64,000 bases of DNA from Rhizobiaceae bacterium (lineage in GTDB: Bacteria > Pseudomonadota > Alphaproteobacteria > Rhizobiales > Rhizobiaceae): the NCBI GenBank assembly GCA_017643025.1, contig JAEPOG010000004.1, positions 186,001 through 250,000 on the forward strand, written 5' to 3'. The translations under genes were made by a program, and so were the position numbers. The notes under the pieces are model-generated. The model did not search any database, was not told the origin of the DNA, and worked only from the letters and a program-made list of their open reading frames with translations. This document shows, in pieces, positions 8,032 through 15,871 of the stretch. Numbering within the stretch: position 1 is the first letter of the stretch; each line of letters begins with the position of its first letter.

Positions 8032-8843
8032 CTCCCCGACGTTCCTTCGCCTGTACGAATTTTCACAACATCGCCGGCGGCGCCGTAGGCGCTCCAGCCG
8101 CCATCGACCGGGAGCACGACGCCGGTGATGTAGGACGCCCAGTCAGAGAGCAGGAAGCATGCGGCGTACGCCATTTCCCCTGTTTCGGCGAAACGCCCCA
8201 ACGGCGTGCGGTTTTCGATCAGCGTCGGGTCGAAAATCTTGCGGTCGAGCAGCGACTTGACCATCGGCGTGCGCGTGTAGGCGGGCGCGATCGCATTGAC
8301 TCGGATGCCGAGATTTCCCCACTCACAGGCGAGCGTCTTGGTCAGGTGTCCGACACCTGCCTTGGCCACTCCATAGGCGGAGCGGCCGGGAAAGGCGTCC
8401 AGACCTACGATGGAGGACACGTTGACGATCGCACCGCGCTTCTGCTCGACCATCAGCTTGCCGGCGGCGCGGCACATCAGATAGGTGCCCTTGAGGTTGA
8501 CATCGACGACGCGCAGCCAGCGCTCGGGCGACTGTTCATGCACCGGCACGAGATCGTCGCCGATGCCCGCCGAATTGAACAAAAGATCGATACCGCCAAG
8601 AATTGCGGCCGCTCCGTCAACCATCCGCGCGACTGCCGCGTTGGATCCAACATCGCCATCGACCGAACCCTGCGCCCCGGTGCGCTTCACGGCTTCAGGA
8701 AGTTCGTCGGCGTTCAGGTCGGCCAGGACGACCGATGCCCCTAGTTCAACCAGCAGCCGGGCCGTTTCCTCGCCGATGCCGCTAGCACCGCCCGTGACCA
8801 GGGCCCGCTGGCCGGTGAAGTCGATCTGAGGCCCCATGGTCAT
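8028..8843 (-). CDS. Short-chain dehydrogenase/reductase (SDR)
   Basis: A 271-residue SDR: TGGASGIG near residue 17, LADLNADE (acidic, so NAD-type), NSAGIG in place of NNAG, VNVSSIVG catalytic Ser and YGVAKAG. The tail ends LPVDGGWSAYG plus a short extension. It is the last gene of the seven-gene minus-strand Liv transporter operon and begins within the stop codon of the upstream SDR-like gene (ATGA at 8843-8840). It could oxidise or reduce an alcohol/ketone of the imported substrate. Its 3' end meets the convergent acyl-CoA ligase. Confidence 0.85.
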   Translation of the reverse strand: MTMGPQIDFTGQRALVTGGASGIGEETARLLVELGASVVLADLNADELPEAVKRTGAQGSVDGDVGSNAAVARMVDGAAAILGGIDLLFNSAGIGDDLVPVHEQSPERWLRVVDVNLKGTYLMCRAAGKLMVEQKRGAIVNVSSIVGLDAFPGRSAYGVAKAGVGHLTKTLACEWGNLGIRVNAIAPAYTRTPMVKSLLDRKIFDPTLIENRTPLGRFAETGEMAYAACFLLSDWASYITGVVLPVDGGWSAYGAAGDVVKIRTGEGTSGS

Positions 8844-9583
8844 GCGTCGGGGTCCGCGCCGTCGTCGGCGTGAGGTTTGAAATGGAAGTCAGGCTCCCAT
8901 TCGGCCCGCGGCCGCACGTGAACCTGCCAGTAGGCGTCAGCGACACGGTCGTGGTCATAGGGCGTTCCCTTGGCCATGGTGCCATGGATCGCAACCGTCG
9001 CCACCTGAACGCCAAACGGCGTCAATTCCTTGAACAGCGAGTGCCCGAGACTTCTGAGCGCCGCCTTGCCGAGCGAGACGGCGCCCCACTCGATCCATGG
9101 CCCGAAGGCGAGCACGCCGCCGGTGAGCAGAACGGTCCCCTTCCCAGCCTTGATCATCGAAGGCGCGGCGCGCTGTACGGCATGAAGGGCGCCGGCGACG
9201 TTTGTACGGAAACTGGCGACTAGGTAGTCGACCGAGACCGGCTCGCCATTAGCTTTCCATCCCGGCGCACTCGAATACTGGGCTTCGGAAATGCCGGACG
9301 GTGTCACAAAGCGCGACGGCTCGATGATCGCTGCGTTATAGACGACGACCTCAGGCGCGCCGCACTCGTCAAACACTCGATCCATGTCAGCTGGCACAGC
9401 AGCGTCCGCAACAAAACCCCGTGTCGAGAGCCCTGCCCCGTCGAATTCTGACTGATAATCCGCCACGGCCTCGGCTCGCCGAGCAGCAAAACCCGTAGTG
9501 TAACCCCCTCGCGAAAACCGTCTCACGAGCGCCTTGCCGAGGCCGGGCCCCACGCCGATCACAAGCGCGGTAGGGCTCGGCAT
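8840..9583 (-). CDS. Atypical SDR-fold protein lacking the catalytic tyrosine
   Basis: A 247-residue Rossmann protein with an unusual cofactor turn (IGVGPGLGKALVRRF) like that of several SDR-like ketoreductase-related proteins. The expected YxxxK reads VSLGK (in WGAVSLGKAAL), so the active-site Lys is kept but the Tyr is Val. The ASF-type NNAG region is YNAAIIEPS. It may be a non-catalytic or mechanistically different SDR. It sits between the transporter permease (TAATG overlap) and a normal SDR (ATGA overlap), so it is co-translated with both. Confidence 0.7.
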   Translation of the reverse strand: MPSPTALVIGVGPGLGKALVRRFSRGGYTTGFAARRAEAVADYQSEFDGAGLSTRGFVADAAVPADMDRVFDECGAPEVVVYNAAIIEPSRFVTPSGISEAQYSSAPGWKANGEPVSVDYLVASFRTNVAGALHAVQRAAPSMIKAGKGTVLLTGGVLAFGPWIEWGAVSLGKAALRSLGHSLFKELTPFGVQVATVAIHGTMAKGTPYDHDRVADAYWQVHVRPRAEWEPDFHFKPHADDGADPDA

Positions 9584-11535
9584 TAGGACGCTGCCTCAGG
9601 ATCAAGTACGGGCTGCGAAGCCGTGGTTCCACCATTAACAGCAATACGCTTGCGCTCCGCGCGACGTGCCAGGAAGTCCTCCAGCGTCCCGACGATACCC
9701 TTCCGCAGGAACAATACGCACAGGACGAAAGCCGAACCCTGAACGACAATCACCCAACTGCCCAGAGTGGCAAGTTCCTTTTGCATCGTAACGACGACGA
9801 TGGCGCCGACCACCGGTCCGAGCAGCGTCCCGACGCCGCCGATCAGCGTCATCAGCAGCGCATCGGCCGAGGTCATGAAATAGAGGTCGGCCAACGACGC
9901 AATCTGGAAGACGATCGCCTTGGTTCCGCCCGCGAGCCCGGCAAGGGCGGCAGACAGCGTGAATGCGATCAGCTTGAACCGGTCTGTGGAATAGCCGAGC
10001 GAAACGGAGCGCGGTTCGTTCTCGCGGATCGACTTCAGCACCTGCCCGAAAGGCGAGCGCACGATACGATAGATCGCCGCGAACCCTGCAAGGAAGATCG
10101 CCAGCACGAAGAAGTACATGTTGAGCGGCTCGTTGAGATCGATGACGCCGAAAAGGTAACCGCGCGGAACCGACTGGATGCCGTCCTCGCCATGAGTCCA
10201 CGAGGCCTGGATGGCGTAGAAATAGACAATCTGGGCGAGCGCGAGCGTGATCATGGCGAAATAGAGCCCCTGGCGGCGGATCGCCAGCCATCCGAAAAGC
10301 GCGCCCAGCGCCGTTGCGGCTGCGACCCCCGACAGGATGGCCACCTCCGTGGGGAACCCCCAGATCGAGGCGGTATGCGCTGCCACATAAGCCGACGACC
10401 CGTAGAACGCTGCATGACCGAACGCCAGCAATCCGACGTAGCCGAAGACCAGGTTGTAGGCGCTGGCGAAAAGGGCCAGGCAAAGCATCTTCATGGCGAA
10501 CACCGGGTAGACCATGAAGGGTAAGATCGAGCCCCCAATCGCCATGACGGCCAGCCAGAGCCGTCCGTTCTCCAGAATGGAACCTGGCCGCGCGGCGGCA
10601 ATGTCCGACGGATGATGCGCCGAAGTTTCCTTGCCAAACAGGCCCGCAGGCCGGAAGACGAGCACGATCGCCATGATTATGAAGATCACCGTGGTCGAAC
10701 CCTGCGGGTAGAAAACCTTGGTGAGGCCTTCGACCAAGCCCAACATCAGTCCGGTGAAAATTGCGCCAAAAATCGAGCCCATTCCACCGATGACGACAAC
10801 GGCGAAGATGGTGATGATGATCGACTGCCCCATCTGCGGGCTCACCTGATAGATCGGAGCCGCCATGACACCGGCCAGGCCCGCCAGCCCGACCCCGAAG
10901 GCATAGGTGAGCATCAACATTCGCGGAACATTGATGCCGAAGGCCCGCACCAGATCCGGGTTTTCCGTGGCCGCGCGCAGATACGAGCCGAGCTTGGTTC
11001 GTTCGATCACGTACCAAGTCGCGAAACAGACGAGCAGCGCGAAGACAATGACCCATACACGGTAGAGCGGCATGAACATGAAACCGAGATTGATGCCGCC
11101 GCGCAGTGACTCCGGTACGCTGTATTGTTGCCCCGCAGCGCCGTAGCCGACGTTAAAGATGCCTTCGATCATCATCGCCAGCCCGACGGTCAATAGCAGG
11201 CCGTAGGCGTGTTCGAGGTCATAGACCTTGCGGATGAACACGCGCTCCATGAACGCGCCGATGAGGCCCACGCCGAAAGGCACCAGCACCAGCGCCCACC
11301 AATAGCCTAGCGACGGCAGGCCAAGGCCCGGGAACAGATCGGGCAGATGCAGCAGATACCAGGCGCCAAATGCGCCGAGCATATATTGCGCGCCGTGCAC
11401 GAAATTGCCGATCCTCAGCATGCCGAAGATGATCGCCACGCCCAGGCTCATCATGGCGTAGAAGACGCCATTGATGAGGCCGATCAGCAGTTGGCCGAAG
11501 AGCAGGACGGGCGAAATGCCGAGGATCTCGAACAT
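9583..11535 (-). CDS. Fused LivH-LivM branched-chain amino acid-type ABC permease
   Basis: A 650-residue membrane protein that joins two permeases usually encoded separately. Residues 1 to about 305 are LivH-like, with LIGLINGVFYAMMSLGVA at the start and FRPAGLFGK at the end. Residues from about 325 are LivM-like, with FGYVGLLAFGHAAFYG, TLIGGVGTLLGPVVGA and a cytoplasmic tail. Each half has about eight hydrophobic segments. It forms the inner-membrane channel of a Liv-type (HAAT) importer with the LivF and LivG ATPases and the binding protein upstream. In such catabolic islands the cargo is often an aromatic or alicyclic carboxylate rather than an amino acid. Confidence 0.88.
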   Translation of the reverse strand: MFEILGISPVLLFGQLLIGLINGVFYAMMSLGVAIIFGMLRIGNFVHGAQYMLGAFGAWYLLHLPDLFPGLGLPSLGYWWALVLVPFGVGLIGAFMERVFIRKVYDLEHAYGLLLTVGLAMMIEGIFNVGYGAAGQQYSVPESLRGGINLGFMFMPLYRVWVIVFALLVCFATWYVIERTKLGSYLRAATENPDLVRAFGINVPRMLMLTYAFGVGLAGLAGVMAAPIYQVSPQMGQSIIITIFAVVVIGGMGSIFGAIFTGLMLGLVEGLTKVFYPQGSTTVIFIIMAIVLVFRPAGLFGKETSAHHPSDIAAARPGSILENGRLWLAVMAIGGSILPFMVYPVFAMKMLCLALFASAYNLVFGYVGLLAFGHAAFYGSSAYVAAHTASIWGFPTEVAILSGVAAATALGALFGWLAIRRQGLYFAMITLALAQIVYFYAIQASWTHGEDGIQSVPRGYLFGVIDLNEPLNMYFFVLAIFLAGFAAIYRIVRSPFGQVLKSIRENEPRSVSLGYSTDRFKLIAFTLSAALAGLAGGTKAIVFQIASLADLYFMTSADALLMTLIGGVGTLLGPVVGAIVVVTMQKELATLGSWVIVVQGSAFVLCVLFLRKGIVGTLEDFLARRAERKRIAVNGGTTASQPVLDPEAAS

Positions 11536-11541
11536 GCGCTG

Positions 11542-12249
11542 CTACACTTTCAGGTAATTTTCGATACGCGTCATCGAAGCCGCTACGTCCGCGGCGGCTA
11601 TCGTGTCGATGATGCGTCCGTGCTCGACCACGTAGTGGCGGTCTGCGAGCTTCGAAGCGAAGCGGAAATTTTGCTCGACCAGAAGCACGGTCAGGCCGCG
11701 CTCTTTGAGCCGCCCGATGACCTGGCCGATCTGCTTGACGATAACGGGCGCCAATCCTTCGGTCGGTTCGTCCAGCAGCAGAAGCGTCGCGCCTGTGCGC
11801 AAGATCCGCGCGATCGCAAGCATCTGTTGCTCGCCGCCGGAGAGTTTCGTGCCCTGGCTGTTGCGCCGTTCAGCCAAATTGGGAAACAGATTAAAGATGT
11901 CGTCGACGGACATGCCGCCGGGTGCGACGACGGGCGGAAGCGTCAGGTTCTCGTCCACGCTGAGGCTGGCGAAAATACCCCGTTCCTCGGGGCAATAGGC
12001 AATCCCCTTGCGGGCGATATATTCCGGCAGCCTGCCTCGAATATCTTCCTCGCCAAACCGGATTACGCCTGTTTTGCGTTTGAGCAGACCCATGATGGAG
12101 CGCAGCGTCGTGGTCTTCCCCGCACCGTTGCGGCCAAGCAGCGTAACCACTTCGCCAGGGCGAACCTCGAAATCCATACCGTGCAGGGCCTGACTTTCAC
12201 CGTACCAGGCATTGAGATTGGATACCGAAAGGCCGGCGACCTCAGTCAT
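11542..12249 (-). CDS. livF: LivF-type ABC transporter ATP-binding protein
   Basis: A 235-residue ATPase with Walker A GRNGAGKTT near residue 39, the LSGGEQQMLAIAR signature, Walker B LLLLDEPTEGL and the switch His region LLVEQNFRFA. The length and the short C-terminus are typical of LivF. It energises the fused LivHM permease encoded just downstream (6-bp gap) and overlaps the end of livG by 8 bases. Confidence 0.9.
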   Translation of the reverse strand: MTEVAGLSVSNLNAWYGESQALHGMDFEVRPGEVVTLLGRNGAGKTTTLRSIMGLLKRKTGVIRFGEEDIRGRLPEYIARKGIAYCPEERGIFASLSVDENLTLPPVVAPGGMSVDDIFNLFPNLAERRNSQGTKLSGGEQQMLAIARILRTGATLLLLDEPTEGLAPVIVKQIGQVIGRLKERGLTVLLVEQNFRFASKLADRHYVVEHGRIIDTIAAADVAASMTRIENYLKV

Positions 12250-13009
12250 CGGAGCCTCCGATATAGGCCTCGACCACTTCGGGGTTTTCGGAGATTTCGG
12301 AATATGGCCCTTCGGCCAGTACCTTGCCGCGCGCGAGCACCGTGATCGTGTCGGCGAGTTTCGCCACGACGGATAGATTGTGCTCGACCATCAGGATCGT
12401 GCGGTCGGTGGAAACCTGCCGTATCAATTCGGCAATGCGGTCGACGTCTTCGTGGCCGAGGCCGGACGTCGGTTCATCAAGCAGCATCAGTTCCGGTTCG
12501 AGGGCCAGCGTGGTGGCAAATTCCAACGCCCGCTTGCGGCCATAAGGAAGTCCCGCGGCAGCCTGGTCGCGCGAAGCAAGGAGTCCGACCGCGTCCAGCA
12601 GCTCGTCGATTCGATCATCGAGTGTCCGCAGCGACTTTACCGATTTCCAGAAATGGAAGGATGTACCCAGCGGGCGCTGCAGCGCCATCCGGACGTTGTC
12701 GGCAACGCTCATGCGTGGGTAGATGGCCGAAATCTGGAACGACCGGACGATGCCGCGCCGAGCCACTCGTGCGGGGTCCTCGGCAGTAATATCGCTGCCA
12801 TTGAAATGGATCGTCCCGGCCGTCGGCGGTAGGAACTTGGTGATCAGATTGAACATCGTTGTCTTGCCGGCGCCGTTCGGCCCGATGAGCGCGTGGATGG
12901 AATGACGGCGCACCGCTAGGTCGACCTCGTTCACGGCGGCAAAACCGTGAAAGCGCTTCGTGAGTGCGTTGGCAACGATGATGTTGTCGTCGGACGGAGC
13001 TGCGGTCAT
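12242..13009 (-). CDS. livG: LivG-type ABC transporter ATP-binding protein
   Basis: A 255-residue ATPase with Walker A GPNGAGKTT near residue 43, Walker B LMLLDEPTSGLG and the switch region MVEHNLSVV. The LSGGQ signature is degenerate (LPYGRKRALE), which is common in LivG-type subunits, where the signature often reads LPYGxQR. The C-terminal ENPEVVEAYIGG tail is the LivG hallmark. It partners LivF, and the gene begins inside the stop of the DUF1330-like gene. Confidence 0.9.
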   Translation of the reverse strand: MTAAPSDDNIIVANALTKRFHGFAAVNEVDLAVRRHSIHALIGPNGAGKTTMFNLITKFLPPTAGTIHFNGSDITAEDPARVARRGIVRSFQISAIYPRMSVADNVRMALQRPLGTSFHFWKSVKSLRTLDDRIDELLDAVGLLASRDQAAAGLPYGRKRALEFATTLALEPELMLLDEPTSGLGHEDVDRIAELIRQVSTDRTILMVEHNLSVVAKLADTITVLARGKVLAEGPYSEISENPEVVEAYIGGSDD

Positions 13010-13368
13010 TTCGCTTCTGCTGTCGGGATCGGCGTGCTGCCGACCAGTATGCCACGTCCGCGAGACGCCCTCTCGCGCAGGGGGATCGTGCCCTGATAGG
13101 CGGGCGAGTCATAGAATGCTTTCGCGGCTTCGAACGTCGGAAACTCCACCACCGAGATTGAAGCCGGTCTCCAGCCGCCTTCCAGGGGTTCAATGCGTTC
13201 GCTACGCACCAGAAAGGTTCCCCCGCTTGCTTCCATGATGGGGCCAGCCACTCGCCGGTATTCCTCCCAGGCCTGCTGGTCGGTGATCTCCAATTCGAAA
13301 ATCATGTAGCCACGCAAGCCGGTACCCCGTCCCTTTGGGTGGTACGCGACGGCCGCCGGGGCGGCCAT
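13006..13368 (-). CDS. DUF1330/NIPSNAP-like dimeric alpha-beta barrel protein
   Basis: A 120-residue protein. The core YMIFELEITDQQAWEEYRR, then VVEFPTFEAAKAFYDSPAYQ, matches DUF1330-type ferredoxin-like dimeric barrels. The start is uncertain: the ATG at 13368 gives a 21-residue extension, while an ATG at 13305 begins at the conserved core. The function is unknown; related folds include small monooxygenases and isomerases. It lies inside the Liv transporter operon between the binding protein and livG, so it is probably linked to the imported substrate. Confidence 0.7.
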   Translation of the reverse strand: MAAPAAVAYHPKGRGTGLRGYMIFELEITDQQAWEEYRRVAGPIMEASGGTFLVRSERIEPLEGGWRPASISVVEFPTFEAAKAFYDSPAYQGTIPLRERASRGRGILVGSTPIPTAEAK

Positions 13369-13390
13369 CGCAATTTGCGAGCCTGGGCGA

Positions 13391-14590
13391 TTAGCCAGGC
13401 AGCTTGCAGGTGGTGGCTGAGTAAGGCCGGAAGGCTTCCGTTGCCGGCACGGTATGAACGAGCTTGAAGTAGTCGTCGCCTTCCGTGATCTCCGAGGGTG
13501 CCTTCACCTCGAGCAGGTACATGTCATGGATCAGGCGGCCATTGGGATAGAGCTCGCCGTTCTGAACGAAAAAGTCCTCGATCTCCATGTTGCGCATTTG
13601 CTCCAGCACGGCATCGGCGTCGTCCGTTCCCGCATCCTTGACGGCCTCGAGATAGTTGGTGACCGCCGAATAGGTACCAGCGGCAATCCAGCCCGGTGCG
13701 TTGCCGGTGATCTCTCTCATTGCATTGCCGAATTCACGCGATGCATCGTCCTTGTTCCAGAACCAGGGAGCCGAGAAACGCACACCCTGAAGCGCCTCCG
13801 CGCCGATAGCGCGCGCGTCCGACTGGTGAAGGAAGGTGACGGCGATGCTCTGCCCCGCTTCGATGATGCCGAACTCCTGCACCTGCTTCAGCGCGTTCAC
13901 CAGCTCGGGGCCGCTGAGGTTCATGATGATCGATTCGGCGCCCGAAGCCTGCGCCTGCAGCAGGTAGGACGAGAAATCCGTGGTGCCGAGCGGCGCGCGG
14001 ATCTTACCCATGATTTCGCCGCCGCCGTCAGTGACTGCGGTTTCCACCCAGGATTCCTGTACCTTGCCGGCTTCGTAGTCGGGTGACAGTATGAAGAACT
14101 TCTTGCCGCCTTCCTCAAGCAGCGCTTTCACCGTCGTTCCGACCGTGGAATAGGCATCGTAGGCCCACGCCACCACATGGCCGTTGCAGTCGGCCTCGGT
14201 CGGGCGGTCAGTCAGCGGCGAGACAAAGAGGCCAACAGCACCCTTCTCGCCGATCAGGGTATTTACCCCCAGCGAGATAGCTGAGTTGGCCATGTCGGCG
14301 ATTGCGTCCACGCCGTCCTGCTCCAGCCACTCGCGAGCAATCGCCAGCCCGACATCGGGCTTGTTCTGGTGATCGGCCGATACGACCTCGATCGGATTTC
14401 CGAGCACCTCGCCGCCGAAATTCTTCACCGCCAACTCCACGGCGCGAACCACTTCGGTTCCGCCCAGCGCGGAGAAGGACGAACTCTGGTCGTTGAGAAC
14501 GCCGATCTTAACCTTGTTGTCACCTGCCTCGGCAGCCCCGGCCAAAGCGACGGAGGCGAGCATCGTAGTCGCCAGCAGAATTTTCTTCAT
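13391..14590 (-). CDS. Liv-type ABC transporter substrate-binding protein (periplasmic)
   Basis: A 399-residue type-I periplasmic binding protein. The N-terminus MKKILLATTMLASVALAGAA is a typical Sec signal peptide, with cleavage likely after AEA or AGA. The mature start VKIGVLNDQSSSFSALGG is characteristic of LivJ/LivK-like receptors. The subfamily ending in YSATTCKLPG is common in aromatic- and alicyclic-acid uptake operons of alphaproteobacteria. GGGAGGAAAG precedes the ATG at 14590. It is the first gene of the 14590-8028 operon, under operator site 3a. Confidence 0.88.
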   Translation of the reverse strand: MKKILLATTMLASVALAGAAEAGDNKVKIGVLNDQSSSFSALGGTEVVRAVELAVKNFGGEVLGNPIEVVSADHQNKPDVGLAIAREWLEQDGVDAIADMANSAISLGVNTLIGEKGAVGLFVSPLTDRPTEADCNGHVVAWAYDAYSTVGTTVKALLEEGGKKFFILSPDYEAGKVQESWVETAVTDGGGEIMGKIRAPLGTTDFSSYLLQAQASGAESIIMNLSGPELVNALKQVQEFGIIEAGQSIAVTFLHQSDARAIGAEALQGVRFSAPWFWNKDDASREFGNAMREITGNAPGWIAAGTYSAVTNYLEAVKDAGTDDADAVLEQMRNMEIEDFFVQNGELYPNGRLIHDMYLLEVKAPSEITEGDDYFKLVHTVPATEAFRPYSATTCKLPG

Positions 14591-14695
14591 TCTTTCCTCC
14601 CGAATCCATCGGCAGTCGATGCGAGCCGCCAACCGAATTGGTGGCGGTAGTCCCATTGCAGCCATTGAAAATCTCGCAATCGCCGAGGTCTGCAA

Positions 14696-14714
14696 CATCG
14701 TCCTAACAGACTAT
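14696..14714 (-). promoter_or_regulatory. Island operator site 3a
   Basis: Minus strand reads ATAGTCTGTTAGGACGATG, facing the Liv transporter operon whose first start codon is 105 bases away. Confidence 0.7.
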
Positions 14715-14753
14715 GGCTGTGCTGCCGGGGCAACTGCCAAACCTGCGCGCCTA

Positions 14754-14772
14754 ATAGTCCCATCAGACGATG
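14754..14772 (+). promoter_or_regulatory. Island operator site 3b
   Basis: Reads ATAGTCCCATCAGACGATG, 79 bases before the quinone oxidoreductase-ipdAB operon. Sites 3a and 3b give one site per divergent promoter. Confidence 0.7.
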
Positions 14773-14851
14773 TGAGCGGAACGCCGGGGAAGCCAATCTG
14801 CTGCAGCAAAATCGCCAAGCTATTGTTCGCCAACGCAGACATCTCCTACGA

Positions 14852-15871
14852 ATGAAAGCCGTTCTGTGCCACAATTTCGGTCCGTTATCGGACCTGCGCC
14901 TCAGCGAGGCGGACAACCCGCACCCCAGTGCGGGCCAGATTGTCGTGCGCGTTGAGGCCTGCGGCGTCAATTTCTACGATGGACTCGCCGTTCAGGGTAA
15001 GTACCAGACAAAGCCCGCATTCCCCTTTGCGCCCGGCGGCGAAATTTCCGGCGTGGTTGTGGAAGCGGGCCCCGGCGTGACGGGTCTGAATCAGGGCGAC
15101 CGCGTGTTGGCGTTCACGGGTTTTGGCGGCTACGCAGAGTTTGCGGCTGTCGATAGCTCAAGCGCTTTTCCGCTACCCGACACCATCGATTTCGATGTCG
15201 CGGCCGCGTTGATGATTGGCCACGCAACCGCCCACCACGCGCTGAAAGACCGGGCCCAATTGCGGCCGGGCGAAACGGTACTCGTTCTGGGTGCTGCAGG
15301 AGGCGTTGGCCTGGCGGCGGTCGAGATCGCCACGCTAGTGGGGGCCACTGTCATCGCGGCGGCTTCGTCGCCAGAGAAACTGGAATTGGCGGAATCGCGG
15401 GGCGCCTCGGGCCTCATCAACTATTCCTCGGAGGATCTGCGTACGCGCGTGAAAGAGCTCACCGGCGGACGCGGCGCGGACATCGTCATCGATCCGGTCG
15501 GCGGAGACTTTGCCGCAACTGCACTCCGCTGTCTCGCCATTGGCGGTCGCTACTTGGTGATTGGTTTCGCCGCCGGCGACATTCCGACCTTCGCATTCAA
15601 TCAGCTTCTTTTGAAACAGACATCGGTTGTGGGCGTTCTTTGGGGAGCGTTTGCAAAGGCAAATCCGGGCCAAAACGCCGCCAATATCGCTGAACTGATG
15701 GATTGGCTCGCCGCCGGGGAAATTCGGCCGCACGTCGCCGAAACCTGGCCGCTCGACCAGTTCACCGACGCTCTCGGCCGGGTCATGCGGCGCGAAGCGA
15801 AGGGCAAGGTCGTCATTCGGCCGCAGGAACGCTCCTCCGCGATCCCTCAGGCTTTGCGGGCGAGCGCATGA
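14852..15871 (+). CDS. Zinc-independent medium-chain dehydrogenase/reductase (NADPH:quinone oxidoreductase family)
   Basis: A 339-residue MDR protein. It has the GroES-like N-terminal half (VEACGVNFYDGLAVQGKY, where zinc enzymes have Cys and His ligands) and the nucleotide-binding motif VLVLGAAGGVGLAAVEIA near residue 147. It lacks the structural-zinc cysteines, as quinone oxidoreductases do. It probably reduces an alpha,beta-unsaturated ketone or acyl-CoA. It is first in the operon with the FadB-like enzyme, ipdA, ipdB, an acyl-CoA dehydrogenase and an SDR, and its stop overlaps the next start (ATGA). Confidence 0.85.
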   Translation: MKAVLCHNFGPLSDLRLSEADNPHPSAGQIVVRVEACGVNFYDGLAVQGKYQTKPAFPFAPGGEISGVVVEAGPGVTGLNQGDRVLAFTGFGGYAEFAAVDSSSAFPLPDTIDFDVAAALMIGHATAHHALKDRAQLRPGETVLVLGAAGGVGLAAVEIATLVGATVIAAASSPEKLELAESRGASGLINYSSEDLRTRVKELTGGRGADIVIDPVGGDFAATALRCLAIGGRYLVIGFAAGDIPTFAFNQLLLKQTSVVGVLWGAFAKANPGQNAANIAELMDWLAAGEIRPHVAETWPLDQFTDALGRVMRREAKGKVVIRPQERSSAIPQALRASA

